Positions 36,229 through 46,563 of a DNA stretch of 64,000 nucleotides are shown in pieces. Position 1 is the stretch's first letter. Every line of letters starts with the position of its first letter. Source of the stretch: Hypoxylon rubiginosum (taxonomy: Eukaryota; Ascomycota; Sordariomycetes; Xylariales; Hypoxylaceae); the NCBI GenBank assembly GCA_902806565.1, contig CADCXA010000021.1, positions 744,001 to 808,000 of the forward strand, written 5' to 3'. The notes below the pieces were generated by a model. It searched no databases, had not been told where the DNA came from, and saw only the letters and a program-made list of their open reading frames with translations. The position numbers were made by a program, and so were the translations under genes.

Positions 36229-36929
36229 GGTGGTTCTGAATATAAATGGGATCAAAGTAAGTGAAAATGACCGATGGCTGGGTAAGTGAGAATAAATCAA
36301 GTGAAAGTAAGATAAAAGCAGATGAGAGCAAAGTGAGAGCAAAGCAAGTGCAGGCAAAGTAAGTACGAATGACTAATGGCTCAGCAAACCTGTGAGGTTG
36401 GCAGTATGTCTATCATTGTGAAGAAAAAACAATGGCTCATTCCGGAACTCACGCCCAAACTATCGCCGTACCTAACAAGCGCAGCATGTCGCCCTGTGAT
36501 GACGCGAAAAGGGGTCTAGGTGATGCAGTGGCGATATTCCAAACAGGCCTCAGGTGATTCAGAAAGCAAGGCCCGTCTCCTATTCAACCGCAAGATAAGA
36601 GGTAGTAGAGACAAGCAGCCATAAGATATCGATTGTCTACTAAGACATACTAACTGTTAAAACTGAGTGACAATAGAAAACCCAAGGCATACATGGAGGA
36701 AAGTTAATTGTCAACAAGGACAAGGAGGGTAGGTAGGTAGGTAACATATCCGAACTTCTTCGAATATCCTACGTATTAGTTAGGAATTCATATACCAAGT
36801 TTCATTAACATTATCATTCGTAAGTACATCGTAGGATAAGCATATCGGCTAGCTCTCCTTCTTGTAAGGAGCCAGTATGGCAAATAACGCTCACGGAGAG
36901 GCTTATAAGATAGTTTTCATCCCATGCGT
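36229..36929. other. Intergenic region
   Basis: The leader side of the disordered-protein gene has a purine-rich repeat of GAGCAAAGT / GCAAGTGAAAGT type at about 36294-36366. A GTAG tetramer repeat occurs at about 36729-36742. Nothing coding. Confidence 0.55.
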
Positions 36930-38836
36930 TCAGTCATACATGCCTAAAATCTCGCCAATGACGCTCTTGAAAATACCCTGCGGATCGAACTTCTCGCGCA
37001 CGACCTTGAACCTTGCCAGGTGGTCGGGGTCGAGGTTCTTGGTAGCGTTGCCGAACACCTCGCGCGTGTTCTTGGTCCAGTGCGGCCTGCAGGGGAACTC
37101 GTCGATGAGCGTCTTGGCCAACTTGGGATCTGTCACAGCTTGTCGTTAGCCTACCTAAGGCAATTCGCCATAGTATGAAAAATAGGGACACAAGGGGGGA
37201 AGATGCACTTACAGAACGGCTCATTGAAACGCTCTCCGTCGCCGATAGTAGGCTTGAAGGACGGGAAATCGAACATGATGGCGCCCTTGCTCCAGTCGGC
37301 GCCGTCGGAGGTGTTGTAGGTGACCTGCCCCAGGAAGTCGTAGTACGGCCGCCCGAACTTGATGTTGATGCCGCTGCGGTACGTGCTCGTCATTATGATG
37401 CCTTTCTTTCCCTCGTCGTCGAATGCCTGGCGCACGCGCTGGAGCATCTGGTTCGCCAGCGTGACGGGAAACGCGAGCTCCAACGTCTTACCGTGCAGAC
37501 CGTGCTCCCACTCGGGTTTCTGGTCTGGGTACAGGCCGCCGATCAAGACGTCGTAGTTCCAACCATAAACGGGCCACTCGGTTATGGCCTTCTGCGTCGT
37601 CTTCTCGCGGAAATTGGGCGCCGACCATATGCTAAAGGCCGTCGTCTCAAAGAACATGTTTGACGTCGCCAGGTACTTCCCCGACTCCAAGGTCGACTTC
37701 GCTATAACCGCCTCAGCATCCGTAATGGAGAACGTGTTCTGGAATCCTTCCTGAGAGCTGAGGGTAAGCGGCACCTCGTCGTAGTATCGCCAGTGGAATT
37801 TCTTCATGTACGGCCACCACTATGACATGTTAGAAAACGCCCTGCATTAAGGGGCAATAAACATACATACCCAGAAGTTAGCAGTGGCATAAGGCGCGAT
37901 CATCCCGTATATATCACCATTCAGTACGTCGTCTTCGTCCAAGCTGGAATTTTGATTAGCGGTGGAACAAAGTCGCTCGAAGGACGGGGTCATAGTGCTT
38001 ACGTCTTTTGTATCGCGAACACTTTGAAGTCAGGATAGATCTTGAATTTCATGCGAACGATAATGCCCAACAGGCCTAAAGAGGTCGAGGCAGCAAGCCA
38101 ATCATCATTGCTGTTGTCTCGTTCGATTGTCACGACGTCTCCGTTTCCGTTGACGATATCTAGCGACAGCACGCCTGCTGCGACCATCGAGTCCTCTCGG
38201 ATAGCAGACCGATGTCCTCCCATCGCCACAGCGCCAGCCATGGTGATGTTCCAATTCACGAGCGTGTAGCCCATCGAAGCATTATTGTTGTGGAGGTACT
38301 CCGCGAGCTGGAGGAATGTCACGCCGGCCTCTATGTCGACCGTTCCAGACTCGGCACCCTCCTCGAGTGTTAGATTCGCGATCTGGTTGACGTCCTCCGT
38401 ACGGATGATGATTGTATCCGGATTGTCCGAGCACATGGTATCGTACCTTTATAGCACTTTATATTAGAATATGCTTTTGTGGGAAGCTAGCTAGGAGCAA
38501 CGACCAATTTCCAATGCTGCAGAGAATGCAATGAAAAGCGAGCTGGATGGACGTCTATAATAAAGCAAGCTAACAACGCAGAAACATTCAGCGAAACTAG
38601 GCTCCGACTTACCACATGTGGCCTTTGCCTGACGCTCTCACGGGCGTGCCATTGGCAGCGGCATCTTTAACCATGTTGACAATGTCGTCGACACTGGTGG
38701 CGTTGTGGACGAGTGCGACATCGTTGCAAGCAGGAAAGCCTTCGCCATCGAAGGTGTTATATGGCTCTGCCGAGACGCTGTCGACGCCGGCGACGACGAC
38801 GAGAGTAGAGAAGAGAGTGCGACGAAGAGTCTGCAT
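36930..38836 (-). CDS. Secreted FAD-linked oxidase, D-arabinono-1,4-lactone oxidase (ALO)-like
   Basis: Exons 38836-38613, 38446-38003, 37943-37871, 37819-37213 and 37129-36930 give 515 residues. Every intron has GT-AG ends with preserved phase; the last shows a CTAAC branch. Residues 1-23 form a signal peptide ending SVSA. The FAD-binding PCMH-type half includes VRASGKGHMW (the His is a candidate for covalent FAD), VDIEAGVTFLQLAEYL, MGGHRSAIREDSMVAAGVLS and LGLLGIIVRMKFKIYP. The ALO C-terminal domain ends with the family signature RPHWTKNTREVFGN and VREKFDPQGIFKS. Family members oxidise aldonolactones or related sugars, giving H2O2. The intracellular yeast Alo1 makes erythroascorbate. The signal peptide here points to an extracellular or wall enzyme, so the substrate is likely different. 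It is not in an evident cluster. Confidence 0.87.
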
Positions 38837-40216
38837 CGTGTAGCGGCAGTGTGTTGAATGCCTGCAAGCGACTTGACAGCAGCTGTAATAAGCTCGCGCT
38901 TAATTTCGACTAAGCAACTTCGTCCTAGGAGGTCGCGCTGAGAGACTATGCACCCGAACTACCGAAGGAGCTCCGGGAAGCCATGATCTTTGTACCCATT
39001 CATAAAAGAGGAAGAAGCCATAAGGCTCTTCGTACTCCCCCCTCGGCTTCCTTGTGACGATGTGGTTGCCCTTTCCTGCTTCCCAGCATCGTTCTCCAGA
39101 GTCCCATCCGACCTCGTGGACGCCAGGGGGTTCCCCGACCAGGAATTCGGAATTGGCCTATCATGTTAGACGAGCGGCCCGGCACCTAGCTGCAGTCGGC
39201 AAGGCTCTCGTAGCTCTCGCCGGTGACATGCCTCGGATGTGACTGAACGCTAAGGCGCGTCGGCAGCAAAGCTCAAAATGCCCGTGATATTGATCGTCGT
39301 CATCGCGCCCAGTTTGCGATGGAGCACCTGCCTTGCCCGGCTCAGGGGCCGCGCGGGAGTCGACAGAGTTCTCGGCGATATGTTATCTGGGTGATGGGCA
39401 GGGGTACGTACGCAAATAAAAGCACCTGGTTGGTGGATTGGGGCCATTCGAGCTTCTCTGCGTGGAAGGGTTTCCCCAAGAAGGACGGGTCCCCCAAGCG
39501 TAAAGGAGTAAGGCCCGTCCTCGCTTCGATGTAACACCCCGCCAAATACGGCAATGGGTGACATAACACCTTTCGCGGGGGACGCAAGGAGCGGTATGTG
39601 ATGTTACATTCGACATCCGCCTTGTCGATCACCAGCCGACGCTGCATATAAAATTACACGCATGACGAGTACGTACCTAGGTTGCTAACCGAGGGCGTTG
39701 GAGTGAGAAAAAAAAAGATTTGTACTTTTGTGCGTGGAAAGCTGGACGTAGCGTGCTGTAAACAGTATCAACAATCGCATATAAACACCTCGTCGCTCTG
39801 ATGATAGTGATCAGTGTTCTCCTTACTGCGTATCATATGCGATTTACAACCGGAGAATAGTCGGTCTGGTTGGTCTAAGTAGAGATATATCACGGTCGAA
39901 TAATAGCCGGCTGTGTTATAGAAGAGGAGAAACAAGAATCAACACAGCTTATCTTACTATTTTACAGGGATACATCCTGATGAATATCGTTAAGCTGTAG
40001 TCTACTATTAACTGATTGAGTTAGTGTCTAAGCCAAGAGAGAAAGAAGAGGGGGAACCAGGCTCAATGTTGTGTATTACTCTTCGTTAGTTTAACCCGCT
40101 TCGGGGTAAGATGCGTCGCTGATGAGCAGAGCGAGACTGTCTAACATCTCGCCTCTTAGCCTCTATTTCGTTAATAACACTCCTTTTGCTCGTGACTTAG
40201 TAGAACATCCCTAGGC
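38837..40216. other. Intergenic region with a possible solo LTR-like fragment
   Basis: Promoter side of the oxidase gene and 3' flank of POP1. The piece at 40068-40178 begins TGTTGTGTATT and ends TTAATAACA, which would suit a short retrotransposon LTR. No coding frame. The antisense pair of frames at 39250-39650 has no support. Confidence 0.45.
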
Positions 40217-42991
40217 TTAAACCAACTCCCATCTCGCAAGCCAGCCAACATTCTGACCAGCGTTCCTGACGACACAGAGCCTAGCATTAGAGTCGTTCTT
40301 AATCTTGTACCGCCTAAGCTCCTCTAGCGCTTTCGTAGCTGATAGACTCCCGATGGCATCACCTCTTCCGCCCCTAAGATTGAAGCTTCCGGATGTCACG
40401 AAGCCAATCAGATCCTCTTCGCCGGGGCATAGCGGATGCCCGTTGATGCTCTCCGAGTTGGGAGGAAGCGGTGGGAATTGACCAGGCGGGCCGATAAGCT
40501 GCTGCGCAAGTAATTGTTGCCGCGTCTCCAGGTCTAGGATTGGCTTCGCAGTGACGGTCTTCATGGGAGCATTATGTTTAGACGGCTTCCGTGCCAGCCA
40601 CTGGTCCCGGAGGTTGTGCGGCAATTTCCCCTTACCTTTACGAGGGGGCGGTTCTGTTGCTGGCACCTCTGCTTGCGATGAGATGGCGACTGGTTTGGGA
40701 TCTGGTAGACTGTAGACCCTAGCACACGTAGTTGCTACTCCGCGGCTAAGCATCCTGATATTTACCGTCACTAGAGAAGCCGGAGGGGGCAGCTCAGATG
40801 CCCGGGGCTGGTGGGAAATAAACGTAGACTTGGATAGTTGCATCATATTTCCGAGAGCGTTTATTGTAGCCAGCCTCTCATTTTCGGGGGCTGCGCTTGG
40901 CCCCCCCTCTCCGTCTCTCCCATCTACCGACATCTCGTCAGCATCATTCGCCTGTTTGAGGCCAAGGAGCACCTCGTAGTCGCAATTCCATCCTACCCCA
41001 ACCTCGCCTTTGCGCCCTGCTCCTAGGTCGAGCGATTCCCAATTAACTCGCTTTCCTTTGGGCATACGATCCCACGCTTTCTGTCTGACTTGCCGTTCTT
41101 CCAGTTCCCAAGCCTTGCCGGCATCAGTGCCAGGTAGGTCGCCAGGAAACCAGGGAAGGCCTCGTTCGAATGTGATATGCCTAATCTCGTCCAGTCCTCC
41201 AAACCAGGGATTCCCGCCAGCAGATAGTGGATAATGCATAAGGCTATACCATATCGGAAGAACACACTTCCACGGTAACATTATTGTCCATGTACCAGAC
41301 GATTGGGAATCCGTGGAATGGCGAGAAGAAAGCAGTAATATAGGAATAGGAGGATCAGCATCGGAGGGTTTGATAGCGGTTCCTGGAGGACCCTTGCCAC
41401 GACGACGGTTGAGGGACTGCTGCGATGGAAGTTTAGAAGCTTTGAATCGTACGTTTCTATCAAATAACTGATGAGGTTTTGTAGCCTCCTTTTTCCGTAT
41501 TGCTGATATTGCTTCCAGAAGTACTACTTGGGCATTCTGATCGGTTGTCTTCGGCAGAGCTACCTGTCCAGGGGGATAACGAAGGCGAGGGTCCGCAATC
41601 GAGAAACCCAATAAGGTGCCAATGGGCAAAGTGCCTGAGTCTTTTAGACCAGCGAGTGATTCAAGGGTGGAATGTTGCGGTTCTTCTACCTCGGATTTTG
41701 AATGGTAAGGCTTCAGCACTCCAAGTAGCGCTTCCGTCGAGTCAGGACCAACAATATCGATGCTCCCGATCTCAAACCTGAGATCTTCGATATATGGCCG
41801 AGGGTTTTGTCCTTTTACGAGCTTCAGAAGTTCGTTGAAGGTCTCTAAGAATGCAGAAGGATGGATGCGAATGAAGACTTGCCTGAACTGCTTGAGCTGG
41901 TCCTCTTCGTCAACCTTCTCTGCCGGATTCCATATGATAGTCGCTGGACCAATCATGTGCATGCTCTTCCTGGTTAAAGTCCCAGTCCAGTGCATGCTAC
42001 CTGACCTCCAACGCCTGGCCTTATCGCCCCAGAGAGCCTCCTGTGTTAGTCCTAGTGACTTGAGGACGTTCTTGACGCTATTTTGGGTACCGAATAAGCC
42101 AATTGTGCTCATATAACTCATGTCCCAAGCCATTGCACCCTTTTCCCATTGAATACGGTGGGTTGGTCGGTATACTTTTTGGGTTGGCGTAAGGGGGATC
42201 GCAAACCTCCATAACGGCTCGGTGGGACGTGTCATCCTCGCTCTCTTCGCGTGCCATAGGTGAGTAGGAAGCCATGTTTTTGACATCTGACGTTTTCTGA
42301 ATTTTCGGGCAACGACTGGATGACTGCTAAGCTCATTCCGTCGTATCTTAGGTCTCGCAGCTTTTATAGAAATAGTCTCCTCGTCAGCTCCAGAATTCTT
42401 CAGCTTTCGTAATCTCTTTCGTTTTGCGAGAATCCCTAACTTCTGCGCAGTCTCAGCTCGTAACCTGGCCCTGGTCGTTTTTGGGTTTCTTGTCTTCGAG
42501 CTGACGGTCGGGGTATTATCCTCAGCCATCTCCCTCTTAGCCCTCTTCTGTAGACGCCTCGGAACCTTCTTGAAGTCATGAGCTGCAGCCCTACGTCTCA
42601 TTCTGAAGGGCACGCGTTGGAATGCTCGACTAGTCTGAGAAGTCCTCACACGCCTCATACTCTCGTCCAGGGCATTGATCTCGAAGGATAGAGATCCGAC
42701 AAAGGACTGAACATTAAGTTCGCCATCTTTTAAGGCAGCATGAGATTTCTGAGAAGCAATATTTCTGATATCATACTTGGCACGCTTCGCGCCCCGATTA
42801 TCAGACTCGGAGCCTTTCTTCTGATTCTTGAGTCCTGCATCGTTCTGTGGGGGGTCTTTTCTCTTATTTGATTTGGATTGCCCAGAGTTTCCAGAAGCTC
42901 CGGGACCGGTCTTTGGCTTGTTCATCGAAGGTTTCCCTACAGAAGATCCGGTAGGCTTGGCCTGGGCCTGGGGGGCCGTCTTGGGGGCCAT
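40217..42991 (-). CDS. POP1: Ribonuclease P/MRP subunit POP1
   Basis: A single exon of 924 residues (yeast Pop1 is about 875). It is the large scaffold protein of RNase P (5' tRNA maturation) and RNase MRP (pre-rRNA processing), in the nucleus/nucleolus. The N-terminal ~70 residues are basic and disordered. The POP1 domain includes FQRVPFRMRRRAAAHDFKKV, RLQKRAKREM, KTWLPTHLWHAKRARM and PLWRFAIPLTPTQKVYRPTHR, all strongly characteristic. The POPLD domain (~575-650) includes MLPWKCVLPIWYSLMHYPLS and GGNPWFGGLDEIRHITFERG. The C terminus holds a glycine-cleavage-T-like region ending in CVVRNAGQNVGWLARWELV. It is divergent from the NT-C2 gene across about 1 kb. An acidic insertion near 690-720 is the main variable part. 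Confidence 0.95.
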   Translation of the reverse strand: MAPKTAPQAQAKPTGSSVGKPSMNKPKTGPGASGNSGQSKSNKRKDPPQNDAGLKNQKKGSESDNRGAKRAKYDIRNIASQKSHAALKDGELNVQSFVGSLSFEINALDESMRRVRTSQTSRAFQRVPFRMRRRAAAHDFKKVPRRLQKRAKREMAEDNTPTVSSKTRNPKTTRARLRAETAQKLGILAKRKRLRKLKNSGADEETISIKAARPKIRRNELSSHPVVARKFRKRQMSKTWLPTHLWHAKRARMTRPTEPLWRFAIPLTPTQKVYRPTHRIQWEKGAMAWDMSYMSTIGLFGTQNSVKNVLKSLGLTQEALWGDKARRWRSGSMHWTGTLTRKSMHMIGPATIIWNPAEKVDEEDQLKQFRQVFIRIHPSAFLETFNELLKLVKGQNPRPYIEDLRFEIGSIDIVGPDSTEALLGVLKPYHSKSEVEEPQHSTLESLAGLKDSGTLPIGTLLGFSIADPRLRYPPGQVALPKTTDQNAQVVLLEAISAIRKKEATKPHQLFDRNVRFKASKLPSQQSLNRRRGKGPPGTAIKPSDADPPIPILLLSSRHSTDSQSSGTWTIMLPWKCVLPIWYSLMHYPLSAGGNPWFGGLDEIRHITFERGLPWFPGDLPGTDAGKAWELEERQVRQKAWDRMPKGKRVNWESLDLGAGRKGEVGVGWNCDYEVLLGLKQANDADEMSVDGRDGEGGPSAAPENERLATINALGNMMQLSKSTFISHQPRASELPPPASLVTVNIRMLSRGVATTCARVYSLPDPKPVAISSQAEVPATEPPPRKGKGKLPHNLRDQWLARKPSKHNAPMKTVTAKPILDLETRQQLLAQQLIGPPGQFPPLPPNSESINGHPLCPGEEDLIGFVTSGSFNLRGGRGDAIGSLSATKALEELRRYKIKNDSNARLCVVRNAGQNVGWLARWELV

Positions 42992-44019
42992 CTGATCAAT
43001 GCAAAAGACGCGAATATGCCATGAGCCACCACACGATTAGAGTATAGATTCGCGTTGATGATTCGTGTCGATGATTCACAGTGACGGCCAGCGCTTTTAT
43101 AAGTGAGAATAGTAGGGTATGGTTGGGAATATTCTCAGTTGGAAAGATGCGGTGTAAGTTCAAGTTGATAGCAGCTTAAGCAAACATGAAGATTTGGTTC
43201 TATCTTGCATTGCAATTATCGGAGTGCTTATTTCATCGACGATATACGAAAATTACAAGCTTTCAATCACTAAACGCGTGACGCGCATGTGCTCTAGTGT
43301 TCTGTGGTAGGTATAAATTTTTAGTGCTGCACAGGGTCTGACAGGTACCTCCACAGCAGGGTGGACCTACATTCATGTGCCTGATTTTTAGGCTTTCGGC
43401 CTGAAAGAAATTCCGCTGATTTACGATAGGGCGGGATAGATACAGCTTGTAGACAGATTTCATTGTACTCGGTACCTTTTCTCAATCCACCTTTGCTTGT
43501 ATTTCCTGCAAATTGCAACAAATAGATGACGTACTCAAGTCGTAGCTACATTGCGTCAAGTACTTGACTGTTCGTCTGAGCTGATGTAAATCATCGGATC
43601 CATAACCCATTCATGAAACGAAAAGCGCAGGGGATGTCATCATTTCTCCCTTCTCTTTCGAATTCCTATACCAAATCAGTATCGACGTCGCTATTATCGA
43701 TGTCAGGTATTTGTCTACAAAGTACCTAATCTACCTAATTCAAGCACTATGAGCTAGGGTCGCCCTCCAATTCGATTCGATCCCTTATTAGATTCGGCCC
43801 TTAGCTTTCGATACCTCCAGGCGCCCTCACATTCTCGTTCCGGTACACCCGAAATCGATAATTCCCAAAACCGGGCTGGCTGTCTTTTTCCAAATCCGCA
43901 CCAAATCATGACTGCATGCCGTTATCAGTCCACTACCACCTCCGTCCGCATTTGTTGCTAGCTAGCTACCTAAGCATGTACAGCCTTTCTGCCGCTGGGG
44001 TGAATCCGGCTTTACTATT
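42992..44019. promoter_or_regulatory. Divergent promoter region between POP1 and the NT-C2 gene
   Basis: About 1 kb separates the two start codons on opposite strands. No coding frame is supported. It must contain both promoters; individual elements cannot be assigned by eye. Confidence 0.55.
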
Positions 44020-45989
44020 ATGGCGTCCTTGAGTATGTAAGCCCGAAACCCTCCGACGCCGTCCCTCGCTTCGTTTCCCATCTAGAGCTGCTGCCTATTT
44101 GTTCTTTGAGCCGCAGTCCAAGCCTTGTTTTCTGCTCTGCTATTTGTCAGTAAGCGACAATGTAACTTTATATATCCTCGACGGCCTGGGCGTATGAGGA
44201 CACTTGTATCCATCTACAACTCGTACAGCCGTCCTTTGTCTTTTGTCTTTCACCATCCTTCATTTTTTGTTTCAGGCATTGTGTCGAGTAGACTATAGCT
44301 TGGAGTTATTAGGAGGACCACCCAATTATGTCTTTTGCCTTTGCTACGATATCCATTGCTATGCGCAAATACGAATATCATAATCTGCCAGAGCTAACAT
44401 GCGTGTCCTTCCCATAGTTAACAAGGCGCGGAAGGTATATACTCTTGCTCAGGCCTCCTAGATCCCACGAAACTAATGGCTTGATATAGCCGAAATTCGA
44501 GCTTCACCTTACCATCTACGATTTGAATAATGTCCCTCTGGTTGCCGGCACCTCAACCATAAAATGGCACCTGCCGAACTCCATACACGGCGAGCATCGC
44601 GGTCGCACAGCCAAGTGCTCTATCGACAAGATTAATCACCGTGTCGTTTATAACTACTCCAAGATCGTGCCTCTCCGCATCTCTATCGATCGCAATAACA
44701 ACCTCTCCGACTGTCCCATCGAGTTCGAGGTCCTGCAGGAGTTTCCCATGATCCAGGGCAGCCGCGACGAGAAGATCTCTCTAGGCGCCGTGCGCCTCAA
44801 CCTGAGCGAGTACGTCGAGGAGAGCGAGAACTTCCCCCGCCGCAGCATGGGCATGTCGCGAATTGGCGCGAGCCTGGAGCATGCCCGGGAAAAGGTCGGA
44901 AACGGCCTGTCACATCGACGGCAGAGTAGCAGCAAGTCAGCTGGCGGCCCTAGCGTATTAGTAGGGAGCAGCCCGCCGAGCGCGACAGCGGTGCCGCATC
45001 CGGAGGAAAACGACGTCGTGGACGAAGAAGCCGAGGAGGGCATCGTGCGGCGGTACCTGATGCAGGACAGCAAGATCAACAGCACGCTCAAGATCGGCAT
45101 CCTGATGGTACAGATCGACGGCGAGCGCACGTTCGTTGCGCCTCCCTTAAAGACGGCGCCCATGTTCGGCGGCATCGCCGGCATCATGACGGGCAGCGAG
45201 CAGATCCAGGTGGAGCCTCCATCCGAAGACGGCTCCGTAGCCGGGGGCGGCAGCAACAAGAACAGTAACAGTCTCAGCAAGTCCCGCGACGCTTCGGAGC
45301 TGCAGGACATGTACCGGCGCTCCCTAGCCGCCAGCTGGGCGTGCCAGCCCGGCGAGCTGCCGGCCGACGAGTGCATCGAGGACATCTTCTCGGGCGGCGA
45401 CGGCTGGAGCGACAGCACACGGCCGCCCCCGAAAGCGACGACGCCCCGCCGCCGCAGTAGCCGCAGGTCGCAGGCCGGCTCCGTCTCCAGTGCCCACAGC
45501 AATAATAGCAACAACAGCCATAGCGGCAGCGGCAGCGCAAGCGGCGACGAGGCTAGCGCCGCTGCTAACGACGGCACGCTCCGACCCAGCGACATCCACC
45601 GCATACGCCGGCACCTGCGCAACCACAGCGGTGCGAGCGACCGCAGCAGCAGCGCCGCCACCCTAATCAGCGGTGCTGCGCGCCCCGCCAGTGGCAGCGA
45701 GTCCGGCCATACCACGCGCCAGCACTCGTACCAACAACACTACCGCGCCGGCAGCGGCGGCGGCAGCAGCAGCAACAAGCTCCCGCATCATCATAAGGAG
45801 GACGACGGCGGCGGGAGCCACGACAGCAGAGACGGGCTGCGGAGCCGCAGCGAGAGCATGGCGAGCCTGGCGCCGACGCTGGGCAGCGATCGCGGCCGCG
45901 AGGGGCTGTTCCGTCGGCCCAAGGAGGTCGACGAGTACGAAGAACGCGAAGATTTGGTCGCTTGGAAATTACCCGAGAGCGTGGCGTGA
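44020..45989 (+). CDS. NT-C2 (N-terminal C2) domain protein
   Basis: Exons 44020-44032 (13 nt), 44418-44434 (17 nt) and 44490-45989 give 509 residues. The two micro-exons are required to start the domain: together they read MASLINKARK, joined to PKFELHLTIYDLNNVPLV. This is exactly the start I expect for fungal members. The first intron is 385 nt (donor GTATGT), the second 55 nt. The NT-C2 domain (EEIG1/EHBP1 type) continues with GTSTIKWHLPNS, HRGRTAKC, HRVVYNYSKIVPLRISIDRNN, CPIEFEVLQEF and VRLNLSEYVEE, then RRYLMQDSKINSTLKIGILM. NT-C2 domains bind membranes or lipids and link to actin or endocytic machinery (family knowledge). The second half (~240-480) is low-complexity Ser/Asn/His/Gly/Arg-rich and probably phospho-regulated. 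No direct function known. Confidence 0.9.
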
Positions 45990-46563
45990 GACAAATAAAG
46001 ACAAATAAGGGGGGAGTGTCGTGTATAGATAGGATAGATGGATGGGTAGCTTATAAGGTAGGCATACTTGGATAGCATGGGAGGCGTTTTTCATGTTTAC
46101 AGCTCTATATATACCTGGGTAGGTAGAGCGCTGCTAGATGGTTAGGCTTTGAAAGCGAGCGGGAATGCGTGACTCGCTCGTACTACGTAGACTGGGCGAT
46201 AGCAGGTACATACCTACCTCATTAGTAGCAGGTTATATACCTGGGTATGTATGTATTCAAAGAATCATGCACAACTCAGATGATGCGAGAAGGAATATAA
46301 AAAAACCTTCGTTGTCTCGGCGTCATTAATCAAATAATGCAGGTGTCCTTTTCTGCTCTATTTCCTATGCCTAGCCTACAGTAGTATTCATCTACCCCCA
46401 GTGTTCATAAAGAGCCGCCGCACTACCACCGTATATCGTAAGTAGTGCCCTAACTATGTAGTGCCAAGCACCAACCGTACTCCCGCCTATCCTCGCTAGG
46501 GGAACGTCTAAGAGATGACAAAATGGACTAGGCGCAGAGAGATCTGGGACCTCTAGCTTCTAT
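45990..46563. other. Convergent intergenic region
   Basis: Shared 3' space between the NT-C2 gene and SSZ1. TACCTACC-type short repeats occur around 46200-46250. No gene seen. Confidence 0.6.
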
